Source of the DNA: Hybos culiciformis
Lineage: Eukaryota > Arthropoda > Insecta > Diptera > Hybotidae
Direction: 5' to 3'
Length of the DNA: 64,000 nucleotides
Assembly (NCBI GenBank): GCA_964007475.1
Contig: CAXFZM010000198.1
Span: 24,646-88,645, forward strand
Shown: piece after piece, positions 34,901 to 48,643 of the stretch
Position numbering within the stretch: position 1 is the stretch's first letter
Layout: each line of letters starts with the position of its first letter
Notes under the pieces: model-generated
The model's input: only the letters and a program-made list of their open reading frames with translations
The model's database searches: none
Told to the model about the DNA's origin: nothing
Translations under genes and position numbers: made by a program

Positions 34901-37821
34901 CCTTATCGTTTATTTCTCCGGATCTAGAAAACCGATTTTCAAAAAAATTCCACAGAAAGAAGCGTAATTTCTAGACCTTTAATTTAAGCCAAAAACGGAG
35001 GTTCTCCGAGGTCTGGAGCCGGAGTAATGAACAAAAAACCAGCCCAAAGTCAACATTTTATGTGTTAAAGTTAGGGGGTTTGCTCACCTTATCGTTTATT
35101 TCTCCGGATCTAGAAAACCGATTTTCATAAAAATTGCACAGAAAGAAGCGTAATTTCTAGACCTTTAATTTAAGCCAAAAAAGGAGGTTCTCCGAGGTCT
35201 GGAGCCGGAGTAATGAACAAAAAACCAGCCCAAAGTCAACATTTTATGTGTTAAAGTTAGGGAGTTTGCTCACCTTATCGTTTATTTCTCCGGATCTAGA
35301 AAACCGATTTTCAAAAAAATTGCACAGAAAGAAGCGTAATTTCTAGACCTTTAATTTAAGCCAAAAACGGAGGTTCTCCGAGGTCTGGAGCCGGAGTAAT
35401 GAACAAAAAACCAGCCCAAAGTCAACATTTTATGTGTTAAAGTTAGGGGGTTTGCTCACCTTATCGTTTATTTCTCCGGATCTAGAAAACCGATTTTCAA
35501 AAAAATTTCACAGAAAGAAGCGTAATTTCTAGACCTTTAATTTAAGCCAAAAACGGAGGTTCTCCGAGGTCTGGAGCCGGAGTAATGAACAAAAAACCAG
35601 CCCAAAGTCAACATTTTATGTGTTAAAGTTAGGGGGTTTGCTCACCTTATCGTTTATTTCTCCGGATCCAGAAAACTGATTTACATAAAAATTGCACAGA
35701 AAGAAGCGTAATTTCTAGACCTTTAATTTAAGCCAAAAAAGGAGGTTCTCCGAGGTCTGGAGCCGGAGTAATGAACAAAAAACCAGCCCAAAGTCAACAT
35801 TTTATGTGTTAAAGTTAGGGGGTTTGCTCACCTTATCGTTTATTTCTCCGGATCTAGAAAACCGATTTTCAAAAAAATTGCACAGAAAGAAGCGTAATTT
35901 CTAGACCTTTAATTTAAGCCAAAAACGGAGGTTCTCCGAGGTCTGGAGCCGGAGTAATGAACAAAAAACCAGTCCAAAGTCAACATTTTATGTGTTAAAG
36001 TTAGGGGGTTTGCTCACCTTATCGTTTATTTCTCCGGATCTAGAAAACCGATTTTCATAAAAATTGCACAGAAAGAAGCGTAATTTCTAGACCTTTAATT
36101 TAAGCCAAAAAAGGAGGTTCTCCGAGGTCTGGAGCCGGAGTAATGAACAAAAAACCAGCCCAAAGTCAACATTTTATGTGTTAAAGTTAGGGGGTTTGCT
36201 CACCTTATCGTTTATTTCTCGGGATCTAGAAAACCGATTTTCATAAAAATTGCACAGAAAGAAGTGTAATTTCTAGACCTTTAATTTAAGCCAAAAAAGG
36301 AGGTTCTCCGAGGTCTGGAGCCGGAGTAATGAACAAAAAACCAGCCCAAAGTCAACATTTTATGTGTTAAAGTTAGGGGGTTTGCTCACCTTATCGTTTA
36401 TTTCTCCGGATCTAGAAAACCGATTTACATAAAAATTGCACAGAAAGAAGCGTTATTTCTAGACCTTTAATTTAAGCCAAAAAAGGAGGTTCTCCGAGGT
36501 CTGGAGCCGGAGTAATGAACAAAAAACCAGCCCAAAGTCAACATTTTATGTGTTAAAGTTAGAGAGTTTGCTCACCTTATCGTTTATTTCTCCGGATCTA
36601 GAAAACCGATTTTCAAAAAAATTACACAGAAAGAAGCGTAATTTCTAGACCTTTAATTTAAGCCAAAAACGGAGGTTCTCCGAGGTCTGGAGCCGGAGTA
36701 ATGAACAAAAAACCAGCCCAAAGTCAACATTTTATGTGTTAAAGTTAGGGGGTTTGCTCACCTTATCGTTTATTTCTCCGGATCTAGAAAACCGATTTTC
36801 ATAAAAATTGCACAGAAAGAAGTGTAATTTCTAGACCTTTAATTTAAGCCAAAAAAGGAGGTTCTCCGAGGTCTGGAGCCGGAGTAATGAACAAAAAACC
36901 AGCCCAAAGTCAACATTTTATGTGTTAAAGTTAGGGGGTTTGCTCACCTTATCGTTTATTTCTCCGGATCTAGAAAACCGATTTTCATAAAAATTGCACA
37001 GAAAGAAGCGTAATTTCTAGACCTTTAATTTAAGCCAAAAAAGGAGGTTCTCCGAGGTCTGGAGCCGGAGTAATGAACAAAAAACCAGCCCAAAGTCAAC
37101 ATTTTATGTGTTAAAGTTAGGGGGTTTGCTCACCTTATCGTTTATTTCTCCGGATCTAGAAAACCGATTTTCAAAAAAATTGCACAGAAAGAAGCGTAAT
37201 TTCTAGACCTTTAATTTAAGCCAAAAACGGAGGTTCTCCGAGGTCTGGAGCCGGAGTAATGAACAAAAAACCAGCCCAAAGTCAACATTTTATGTGTTAA
37301 AGTTAGGGGGTTTGCTCACCTTATCGTTTATTTCTCCGGATCTAGAAAACCGATTTTCATAAAAATTGCACAGAAAGAAGCGTAATTTCTAGACCTTTAA
37401 TTTAAGCCAAAAAAGGAGGTTCTCCGAGGTCTGGAGCCGGAGTAATGAACAAAAAACCAGCCCAAAGTCAACATTTTATGTGTTAAAGTTAGGGGGTTTG
37501 CTCACCTTATCGTTTATTTCTCCGGATCTAGAAAACCGATTTTCAAAAAAATTGCACAGAAAGAAGCGTAATTTCTAGACCTTTAATTTAAGCCAAAAAC
37601 GGAGGTTCTCCGAGGTCTGGAGCCGGAGTAATGAACAAAAAACCAGCCCAAAGTCAACATTTTATGTGTTAAAGTTAGGGGGTTTGCTCACCTTATCGTT
37701 TATTTCTCCGGATCTAGAAAACCGATTTTCATAAAAATTGCACAGAAAGAAGCGTAATTTCTAGACCTTTAATTTAAGCCAAAAAAGGAGGTTCTCCGAG
37801 GTCTGGAGCCGGAGTAATGAA

Positions 37822-40800
37822 CAGCCCAAAGTCAACATTTTATGTGTTAAAGTTAGGGGGTTTGCTCACCTTATCGTTTATTTCTCCGGATCTAGAAAAC
37901 CGATTTACATAAAAATTGCACAGAAAGAAGCGTTATTTCTAGACCTTTAATTTAAGCCAAAAACGGAGGTTCTCCGAGGTCTGGAGCCGGAGTAATGAAC
38001 AAAAAACCAGCCCAAAGTCAACATTTTATGTGTTAAAGTTAGGGGGTTTGCTCACCTTATCGTTTATTTCTCCGGATCTAGAAAACCGATTTACATAAAA
38101 ATTGCACAGAAAGAAGCGTAATTTCTAGACCTTTAATTTAAGCCAAAAAAGGAGGTTCTCCGAGGTCTGGAGCCGGAGTAATGAACAAAAAACCAGCCCA
38201 AAGTCAACATTTTATGTGTTAAAGTTAGGGGGTTTGCTCACCTTATCGTTTATTTCTCCGGATCTAGAAAACCGATTTTCAAAAAAATTGCACAGAAAGA
38301 AGCGTAATTTCTAGACCTTTAATTTAAGCCAAAAACGGAGGTTCTCCGAGGTCTGGAGCCGGAGTAATGAACAAAAAACCAGTCCAAAGTCAACATTTTA
38401 TGTGTTAAAGTTAGGGGGTTTGCTCACCTTATCGTTTATTTCTCCGGATCTAGAAAACCGATTTTCATAAAAATTGCACAGAAAGAAGCGTAATTTCTAG
38501 ACCTTTAATTTAAGCCAAAAAAGGAGGTTCTCCGAGGTCTGGAGCCGGAGTAATGAACAAAAAACCAGCCCAAAGTCAACATTTTATGTGTTAAAGTTAG
38601 GGGGTTTGCTCACCTTATCGTTTATTTCTCGGGATCTAGAAAACCGATTTTCATAAAAATTGCACAGAAAGAAGTGTAATTTCTAGACCTTTAATTTAAG
38701 CCAAAAAAGGAGGTTCTCCGAGGTCTGGAGCCGGAGTAATGAACAAAAAACCAGCCCAAAGTCAACATTTTATGTGTTAAAGTTAGGGGGTTTGCTCACC
38801 TTATCGTTTATTTCTCCGGATCTAGAAAACCGATTTTCATAAAAATTGCACAGAAAGAAGCGTAATTTCTAGACCTTTAATTTAAGCCAAAAACGGAGGT
38901 TCTCCGAGGTCTGGAGCCGGAGTAATGAACAAAAAACCAGCCCAAAGTCAACATTTTATGTGTTAAAGTTAGGGAGTTTGCTCACCTTATCGTTTATTTC
39001 TCCGGATCTAGAAAACCGATTTTCAAAAAAATTGCACAGAAAGAAGCGTAATTTCTAGACCTTTAATTTAAGCCAAAAACGGAGGTTCTCCGAGGTCTGG
39101 AGCCGGAGTAATGAACAAAAAACCAGCCCAAAGTCAACATTTTATGTGTTAAAGTTAGGGGGTTTGCTCACCTTATCGTTTATTTCTCCGGATCTAGAAA
39201 ACCGATTTTCATAAAAATTGCACAGAAAGAAGCGTAATTTCTAGACCTTTAATTTAAGCCAAAAACGGAGGTTCTCCGAGGTCTGGAGCCGGAGTAATGA
39301 ACAAAAAACCAGCCCAAAGTCAACATTTTATGTGTTAAAGTTAGGGGGTTTGCTCACCTTATCGTTTATTTCTCCGGATCTAGAAAACCGATTTTCAAAA
39401 AAATTGCACAGAAAGAAGCGTAATTTCTAGACCTTTAATTTAAGCCAAAAACGGAGGTTCTCCGAGGTCTGGAGCCGGAGTAATGAACAAAAAACCAGCC
39501 CAAAGTCAACATTTTATGTGTTAAAGATAGGGGGTTTGCTCACCTTATCGTTTATTTCTCGGGATCTAGAAAACCGATTTTCATAAAAATTGCACAGAAA
39601 GAAGCGTAATTTCTAGACCTTTAATTTAAGCCAAAAACGGAGGTTCTCCGAGGTCTGGAGCCGGAGTAATGAACAAAAAACCAGCCCAAAGTCAACATTT
39701 TATGTGTTAAAGTTAGGGGGTTTGCTCACCTTATCGTTTATTTCTCCGGATCTAGAAAACCGATTTTCATAAAAATTGCACAGAAAGAAGCGTAATTTCT
39801 AGACCTTTAATTTAAGCCAAAAAAGGAGGTTCTCCGAGGTCTGGAGCCGGAGTAATGAACAAAAAACCAGCCCAAAGTCAACATTTTATGTGTTAAAGTT
39901 AGGGGGTTTGCTCACCTTATCGTTTATTTCTCCGGATCTAGAAAACCGATTTTCATAAAAATTGCACAGAAAGAAGTGTAATTTCTAGACCTTTAATTTA
40001 AGCCAAAAAAGGAGGTTCTCCGAGGTCTGGAGCCGGAGTAATGAACAAAAAACCAGCCCAAAGTCAACATTTTATGTGTTAAAGATAGGGGGTTTGCTCA
40101 CCTTATCGTTTATTTCTCCGGATCTAGAAAACCGATTTACATAAAAATTGCACAGAAAGAAGCGTTATTTCTAGACCTTTAATTTAAGCCAAAAACGGAG
40201 GTTCTCCGAGGTCTGGAGCCGGAGTAATGAACAAAAAACCAGCCCAAAGTCAACATTTTATGTGTTAAAGTTAGGGGGTTTGCTCACCTTATCGTTTATT
40301 TCTCCGGATCTAGAAAACCGATTTTCATAAAAATTGCACAGAAAGAAGTGTAATTTCTAGACCTTTAATTTAAGCCAAAAAAGGAGGTTCTCCGAGGTCT
40401 GGAGCCGGAGTAATGAACAAAAAACCAGCCCAAAGTCAACATTTTATGTGTTAAAGTTAGGGAGTTTGCTCACCTTATCGTTTATTTCTCCGGATCTAGA
40501 AAACCGATTTTCAAAAAAATTCCACAGAAAGAAGCGTAATTTCTAGACCTTTAATTTAAGCCAAAAACGGAGGTTCTCCGAGGTCTGGAGCCGGAGTAAT
40601 GAACAAAAAACCAGCCCAAAGTCAACATTTTATGTGTTAAAGTTAGGGGGTTTGCTCACCTTATCGTTTATTTCTCCGGATCTAGAAAACCGATTTTCAT
40701 AAAAATTGCACAGAAAGAAGCGTAATTTCTAGACCTTTAATTTAAGCCAAAAAAGGAGGTTCTCCGAGGTCTGGAGCCGGAGTAATGAACAAAAAACCAG

Positions 40801-43800
40801 CCCAAAGTCAACATTTTATGTGTTAAAGTTAGGGAGTTTGCTCACCTTATCGTTTATTTCTCCGGATCTAGAAAACCGATTTTCAAAAAAATTGCACAGA
40901 AAGAAGCGTAATTTCTAGACCTTTAATTTAAGCCAAAAACGGAGGTTCTCCGAGGTCTGGAGCCGGAGTAATGAACAAAAAACCAGCCCAAAGTCAACAT
41001 TTTATGTGTTAAAGTTAGGGGGTTTGCTCACCTTATCGTTTATTTCTCCGGATCTAGAAAACCGATTTTCAAAAAAATTGCACAGAAAGAAGCGTAATTT
41101 CTAGACCTTTAATTTAAGCCAAAAACGGAGGTTCTCCGAGGTCTGGAGCCGGAGTAATGAACAAAAAACCAGCCCAAAGTCAACATTTTATGTGTTAAAG
41201 TTAGGGGGTTTGCTCACCTTATCGTTTATTTCTCCGGATCCAGAAAACTGATTTACATAAAAATTGCACAGAAAGAAGCGTAATTTCTAGACCTTTAATT
41301 TAAGCCAAAAAGGAGGTTCTCCGAGGTCTGGAGCCGGAGTAATGAACAAAAAACCAGCCCAAAGTCAACATTTTATGTGTTAAAGTTAGGGGGTTTGCTC
41401 ACCTTATCGTTTATTTCTCCGGATCTAGAAAACCGATTTTCAAAAAAATTGCACAGAAAGAAGCGTAATTTCTAGACCTTTAATTTAAGCCAAAAACGGA
41501 GGTTCTCCGAGGTCTGGAGCCGGAGTAATGAACAAAAAACCAGTCCAAAGTCAACATTTTATGTGTTAAAGTTAGGGGGTTTGCTCACCTTATCGTTTAT
41601 TTCTCCGGATCTAGAAAACCGATTTTCATAAAAATTGCACAGAAAGAAGCGTAATTTCTAGACCTTTAATTTAAGCCAAAAAAGGAGGTTCTCCGAGGTC
41701 TGGAGCCGGAGTAATGAACAAAAAACCAGCCCAAAGTCAACATTTTATGTGTTAAAGTTAGGGGGTTTGCTCACCTTATCGTTTATTTCTCGGGATCTAG
41801 AAAACCGATTTTCATAAAAATTGCACAGAAAGAAGTGTAATTTCTAGACCTTTAATTTAAGCCAAAAAAGGAGGTTCTCCGAGGTCTGGAGCCGGAGTAA
41901 TGAACAAAAAACCAGCCCAAAGTCAACATTTTATGTGTTAAAGTTAGGGGGTTTGCTCACCTTATCGTTTATTTCTCCGGATCTAGAAAACCGATTTACA
42001 TAAAAATTGCACAGAAAGAAGCGTTATTTCTAGACCTTTAATTTAAGCCAAAAAAGGAGGTTCTCCGAGGTCTGGAGCCGGAGTAATGAACAAAAAACCA
42101 GCCCAAAGTCAACATTTTATGTGTTAAAGTTAGAGAGTTTGCTCACCTTATCGTTTATTTCTCCGGATCTAGAAAACCGATTTTCAAAAAAATTACACAG
42201 AAAGAAGCGTAATTTCTAGACCTTTAATTTAAGCCAAAAACGGAGGTTCTCCGAGGTCTGGAGCCGGAGTAATGAACAAAAAACCAGCCCAAAGTCAACA
42301 TTTTATGTGTTAAAGTTAGGGGGTTTGCTCACCTTATCGTTTATTTCTCCGGATCTAGAAAACCGATTTTCATAAAAATTGCACAGAAAGAAGTGTAATT
42401 TCTAGACCTTTAATTTAAGCCAAAAAAGGAGGTTCTCCGAGGTCTGGAGCCGGAGTAATGAACAAAAAACCAGCCCAAAGTCAACATTTTATGTGTTAAA
42501 GTTAGGGGGTTTGCTCACCTTATCGTTTATTTCTCCGGATCTAGAAAACCGATTTTCATAAAAATTGCACAGAAAGAAGCGTAATTTCTAGACCTTTAAT
42601 TTAAGCCAAAAAAGGAGGTTCTCCGAGGTCTGGAGCCGGAGTAATGAACAAAAAACCAGCCCAAAGTCAACATTTTATGTGTTAAAGTTAGGGGGTTTGC
42701 TCACCTTATCGTTTATTTCTCCGGATCTAGAAAACCGATTTTCAAAAAAATTGCACAGAAAGAAGCGTAATTTCTAGACCTTTAATTTAAGCCAAAAACG
42801 GAGGTTCTCCGAGGTCTGGAGCCGGAGTAATGAACAAAAAACCAGCCCAAAGTCAACATTTTATGTGTTAAAGTTAGGGGGTTTGCTCACCTTATCGTTT
42901 ATTTCTCCGGATCTACAAAACCGATTTTCATAAAAATTGCACAGAAAGAAGCGTAATTTCTAGACCTTTAATTTAAGCCAAAAAAGGAGGTTCTCCGAGG
43001 TCTGGAGCCGGAGTAATGAACAAAAAACCAGCCCAAAGTCAACATTTTATGTGTTAAAGTTAGGGGGTTTGCTCACCTTATCGTTTATTTCTCCGGATCT
43101 AGAAAACCGATTTTCATAAAAATTGCACAGAAAGAAGCGTAATTTCTAGACCTTTAATTTAAGCCAAAAAAGGAGGTTCTCCGAGGTCTGGAGCCGGAGT
43201 AATGAACAAAAAACCAGCCCAAAGTCAACATTTTATGTGTTAAAGTTAGGGGGTTTGCTCACCTTATCGTTTATTTCTCGGGATCTAGAAAACCGATTTT
43301 CATAAAAATTGCACAGAAAGAAGTGTAATTTCTAGACCTTTAATTTAAGCCAAAAAAGGAGGTTCTCCGAGGTCTGGAGCCGGAGTAATGAACAAAAAAC
43401 CAGCCCAAAGTCAACATTTTATGTGTTAAAGTTAGGGGGTTTGCTCACCTTATCGTTTATTTCTCCGGATCTAGAAAACCGATTTACATAAAAATTGCAC
43501 AGAAAGAAGCGTTATTTCTAGACCTTTAATTTAAGCCAAAAAAGGAGGTTCTCCGAGGTCTGGAGCCGGAGTAATGAACAAAAAACCAGCCCAAAGTCAA
43601 CATTTTATGTGTTAAAGTTAGAGAGTTTGCTCACCTTATCGTTTATTTCTCCGGATCTAGAAAACCGATTTTCAAAAAAATTACACAGAAAGAAGCGTAA
43701 TTTCTAGACCTTTAATTTAAGCCAAAAACGGAGGTTCTCCGAGGTCTGGAGCCGGAGTAATGAACAAAAAACCAGCCCAAAGTCAACATTTTATGTGTTA

Positions 43801-44883
43801 AAGTTAGGGGGTTTGCTCACCTTATCGTTTATTTCTCCGGATCTAGAAAACCGATTTTCATAAAAATTGCACAGAAAGAAGTGTAATTTCTAGACCTTTA
43901 ATTTAAGCCAAAAAAGGAGGTTCTCCGAGGTCTGGAGCCGGAGTAATGAACAAAAAACCAGCCCAAAGTCAACATTTTATGTGTTAAAGTTAGGGGGTTT
44001 GCTCACCTTATCGTTTATTTCTCCGGATCTAGAAAACCGATTTTCATAAAAATTGCACAGAAAGAAGCGTAATTTCTAGACCTTTAATTTAAGCCAAAAA
44101 AGGAGGTTCTCCGAGGTCTGGAGCCGGAGTAATGAACAAAAAACCAGCCCAAAGTCAACATTTTATGTGTTAAAGTTAGGGGGTTTGCTCACCTTATCGT
44201 TTATTTCTCCGGATCTAGAAAACCGATTTTCAAAAAAATTGCACAGAAAGAAGCGTAATTTCTAGACCTTTAATTTAAGCCAAAAACGGAGGTTCTCCGA
44301 GGTCTGGAGCCGGAGTAATGAACAAAAAACCAGCCCAAAGTCAACATTTTATGTGTTAAAGTTAGGGGGTTTGCTCACCTTATCGTTTATTTCTCCGGAT
44401 CTAGAAAACCGATTTTCATAAAAATTGCACAGAAAGAAGCGTAATTTCTAGACCTTTAATTTAAGCCAAAAAAGGAGGTTCTCCGAGGTCTGGAGCCGGA
44501 GTAATGAACAAAAAACCAGCCCAAAGTCAACATTTTATGTGTTAAAGTTAGGGGGTTTGCTCACCTTATCGTTTATTTCTCCGGATCTAGAAAACCGATT
44601 TTCAAAAAAATTGCACAGAAAGAAGCGTAATTTCTAGACCTTTAATTTAAGCCAAAAACGGAGGTTCTCCGAGGTCTGGAGCCGGAGTAATGAACAAAAA
44701 ACCAGCCCAAAGTCAACATTTTATGTGTTAAAGTTAGGGGGTTTGCTCACCTTATCGTTTATTTCTCCGGATCTAGAAAACCGATTTTCATAAAAATTGC
44801 ACAGAAAGAAGCGTAATTTCTAGACCTTTAATTTAAGCCAAAAAAGGAGGTTCTCCGAGGTCTGGAGCCGGAGTAATGAACAG
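37822..44883. repeat. Paired 8-bp deletion monomers, 38 units apart
   Basis: The monomers at 37822 and 44881 share the same 8-bp loss, reading GAACAGCCC where others have GAAC, an A tract and CCAGCCC. They are 38 monomers apart once intervening indels are counted, equal to the 30-plus-8 spacing of the GAGAG variants 36563, 42134 and 43622. Both lie 1,259 bp after a GAGAG marker. The deletion therefore happened once and was copied with its block. A 2-bp CA microhomology borders it. Confidence 0.88.
41700..44700. repeat. 8-monomer (1,488-bp) tandem duplication
   Basis: The C90G variant (CTCGGG) at 41792 recurs at 43280 and the GAGAG variant at 42134 recurs at 43622, both exactly 1,488 bp apart. 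The eight units between follow the same order of types. A CTACAAAA change near 42916 is private to the first copy. Neither copy holds the transposon at the corresponding site (42766 and 44254). Confidence 0.85.
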
Positions 44884-47800
44884 CCCAAAGTCAACATTTT
44901 ATGTGTTAAAGTTAGGGGGTTTGCTCACCTTATCGTTTATTTCTCCGGATCTAGAAAACCGATTTACATAAAAATTGCACAGAAAGAAGCGTTATTTCTA
45001 GACCTTTAATTTAAGCCAAAAACGGAGGTTCTCCGAGGTCTGGAGCCGGAGTAATGAACAAAAAACCAGCCCAAAGTCAACATTTTATGTGTTAAAGTTA
45101 GGGGGTTTGCTCACCTTATCGTTTATTTCTCCGGATCTAGAAAACCGATTTACATAAAAATTGCACAGAAAGAAGCGTAATTTCTAGACCTTTAATTTAA
45201 GCCAAAAAAGGAGGTTCTCCGAGGTCTGGAGCCGGAGTAATGAACAAAAAACCAGCCCAAAGTCAACATTTTATGTGTTAAAGTTAGGGGGTTTGCTCAC
45301 CTTATCGTTTATTTCTCCGGATCTAGAAAACCGATTTTCAAAAAAATTGCACAGAAAGAAGCGTAATTTCTAGACCTTTAATTTAAGCCAAAAACGGAGG
45401 TTCTCCGAGGTCTGGAGCCGGAGTAATGAACAAAAAACCAGTCCAAAGTCAACATTTTATGTGTTAAAGTTAGGGGGTTTGCTCACCTTATCGTTTATTT
45501 CTCCGGATCTAGAAAACCGATTTTCATAAAAATTGCACAGAAAGAAGCGTAATTTCTAGACCTTTAATTTAAGCCAAAAAAGGAGGTTCTCCGAGGTCTG
45601 GAGCCGGAGTAATGAACAAAAAACCAGCCCAAAGTCAACATTTTATGTGTTAAAGTTAGGGGGTTTGCTCACCTTATCGTTTATTTCTCGGGATCTAGAA
45701 AACCGATTTTCATAAAAATTGCACAGAAAGAAGTGTAATTTCTAGACCTTTAATTTAAGCCAAAAAAGGAGGTTCTCCGAGGTCTGGAGCCGGAGTAATG
45801 AACAAAAAACCAGCCCAAAGTCAACATTTTATGTGTTAAAGTTAGGGGGTTTGCTCACCTTATCGTTTATTTCTCCGGATCTAGAAAACCGATTTTCATA
45901 AAAATTGCACAGAAAGAAGCGTAATTTCTAGACCTTTAATTTAAGCCAAAAACGGAGGTTCTCCGAGGTCTGGAGCCGGAGTAATGAACAAAAAACCAGC
46001 CCAAAGTCAACATTTTATGTGTTAAAGTTAGGGGGTTTGCTCACCTTATCGTTTATTTCTCCGGATCTAGAAAACCGATTTTCATAAAAATTGCACAGAA
46101 AGAAGCGTAATTTCTAGACCTTTAATTTAAGCCAAAAAAGGAGGTTCTCCGAGGTCTGGAGCCGGAGTAATGAACAAAAAACCAGCCCAAAGTCAACATT
46201 TTATGTGTTAAAGTTAGGGAGTTTGCTCACCTTATCGTTTATTTCTCCGGATCTAGAAAACCGATTTTCAAAAAATTGCACAGAAAGAAGCGTAATTTCT
46301 AGACCTTTAATTTAAGCCAAAAACGGAGGTTCTCCGAGGTCTGGAGCCGGAGTAATGAACAAAAAACCAGCCCAAAGTCAACATTTTATGTGTTAAAGTT
46401 AGGGGGTTTGCTCACCTTATCGTTTATTTCTCCGGATCTAGAAAACCGATTTTCAAAAAAATTGCACAGAAAGAAGCGTAATTTCTAGACCTTTAATTTA
46501 AGCCAAAAACGGAGGTTCTCCGAGGTCTGGAGCCGGAGTAATGAACAAAAAACCAGCCCAAAGTCAACATTTTATGTGTTAAAGTTAGGGGGTTTGCTCA
46601 CCTTATCGTTTATTTCTCCGGATCCAGAAAACTGATTTACATAAAAATTGCACAGAAAGAAGCGTAATTTCTAGACCTTTAATTTAAGCCAAAAAAGGAG
46701 GTTCTCCGAGGTCTGGAGCCGGAGTAATGAACAAAAAACCAGCCCAAAGTCAACATTTTATGTGTTAAAGTTAGGGGGTTTGCTCACCTTATCGTTTATT
46801 TCTCCGGATCTAGAAAACCGATTTTCAAAAAAATTGCACAGAAAGAAGCGTAATTTCAAGACCTTTAATTTAAGCCAAAAACGGAGGTTCTCCGAGGTCT
46901 GGAGCCGGAGTAATGAACAAAAAACCAGTCCAAAGTCAACATTTTATGTGTTAAAGTTAGGGGGTTTGCTCACCTTATCGTTTATTTCTCCGGATCTAGA
47001 AAACCGATTTTCATAAAAATTGCACAGAAAGAAGCGTAATTTCTAGACCTTTAATTTAAGCCAAAAAAGGAGGTTCTCCGAGGTCTGGAGCCGGAGTAAT
47101 GAACAAAAAACCAGCCCAAAGTCAACATTTTATGTGTTAAAGTTAGGGGGTTTGCTCACCTTATCGTTTATTTCTCGGGATCTAGAAAACCGATTTTCAT
47201 AAAAATTGCACAGAAAGAAGTGTAATTTCTAGACCTTTAATTTAAGCCAAAAAAGGAGGTTCTCCGAGGTCTGGAGCCGGAGTAATGAACAAAAAACCAG
47301 CCCAAAGTCAACATTTTATGTGTTAAAGTTAGGGGGTTTGCTCACCTTATCGTTTATTTCTCCGGATCTAGAAAACCGATTTACATAAAAATTGCACAGA
47401 AAGAAGCGTTATTTCTAGACCTTTAATTTAAGCCAAAAAAGGAGGTTCTCCGAGGTCTGGAGCCGGAGTAATGAACAAAAAACCAGCCCAAAGTCAACAT
47501 TTTATGTGTTAAAGTTAGAGAGTTTGCTCACCTTATCGTTTATTTCTCCGGATCTAGAAAACCGATTTTCAAAAAAAATACACAGAAAGAAGCGTAATTT
47601 CTAGACCTTTAATTTAAGCCAAAAACGGAGGTTCTCCGAGGTCTGGAGCCGGAGTAATGAACAAAAAACCAGCCCAAAGTCAACATTTTATGTGTTAAAG
47701 TTAGGGGGTTTGCTCACCTTATCGTTTATTTCTCCGGATCTAGAAAACCGATTTTCATAAAAATTGCACAGAAAGAAGTGTAATTTCTAGACCTTTAATT

Positions 47801-48150
47801 TAAGCCAAAAAAGGAGGTTCTCCGAGGTCTGGAGCCGGAGTAATGAACAAAAAACCAGCCCAAAGTCAACATTTTATGTGTTAAAGTTAGGGGGTTTGCT
47901 CACCTTATCGTTTATTTCTCCGGATCTAGAAAACCGATTTTCATAAAAATTGCACAGAAAGAAGCGTAATTTCTAGACCTTTAATTTAAGCCAAAAAAGG
48001 AGGTTCTCCGAGGTCTGGAGCCGGAGTAATGAACAAAAAACCAGCCCAAAGTCAACATTTTATGTGTTAAAGTTAGGGGGTTTGCTCACCTTATCGTTTA
48101 TTTCTCCGGATCTAGAAAACCGATTTTCAAAAAAATTGCACAGAAAGAAG

Positions 48151-48643
48151 CAGGGCTGTGGAGTCGGTCAACAAAATTACCGACTCCAACTCCGACTCCG
48201 ACTCCTCATTTTTTTGTTTGGCGACTCCGACTCCGACTCCGACTCCGACTCCTACTTTGACTAATTTGACTCTCTGTCTGATACCAATGTACTATACTTT
48301 CTGTACCCGCACCAACAATTATAAAAAATAGAAATTGCCATAAATTTAAATTTTCCCGGTAATTTTTCCGGTAAGCCAAAAATCGTGATAATATATTTTT
48401 ATTGGATTTCTGTGCCAGACAGTTGGTTGTTGCTTTGTTAAATTTAATTATAGAAATATAATTATAAAAATGTTTTATTTAATTTAATAAGTTTTGGTCG
48501 AGTATACTTTAAATTTAATAGTTTTGGAGTCGGAGTCGGAGTCGGCTTTATTTTGTCGACTCCGACTCCGACTCTTAACGAGCAAAAATTACAACCGACT
48601 CCGACTCCGACTCAACGACTCCGACTCCGACTCCACAGCCCTG
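48151..48643 (+). mobile_element. Element 4: copy of the hAT-like element, 493 bp
   Basis: Ends, orientation, insertion point and GAAAGAAG duplications (48143-48150 and 48644-48651) are as in the other copies. It is 12 bp longer than elements 1 and 2 because a short CCGGTAA-containing stretch is tandemly duplicated around 48349-48374, a change shared only with element 5. The second copy of that stretch has one C-to-T change relative to element 5. The hexamer tract is five perfect GACTCC copies. Upstream satellite matches elements 1 and 2, whereas the downstream satellite is the start of a second copy of the block beginning at 46663. Confidence 0.92.

Larger units (their letters stand above)
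31979..48150. repeat. Satellite segment 4, long element-free stretch
   Basis: This segment spans 87 monomer lengths plus the 8-bp target duplication, less 18 bp removed by two 8-bp deletions (near 37822 and 44881) and two single-base losses (near 41310 and 46270). No gene is present. It includes three monomers (37195, 42766, 44254) whose neighbours match those of element-bearing monomers but which are intact at the insertion site. Local 8-monomer duplication is visible between 41.8 and 44.3 kb. Confidence 0.96.
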
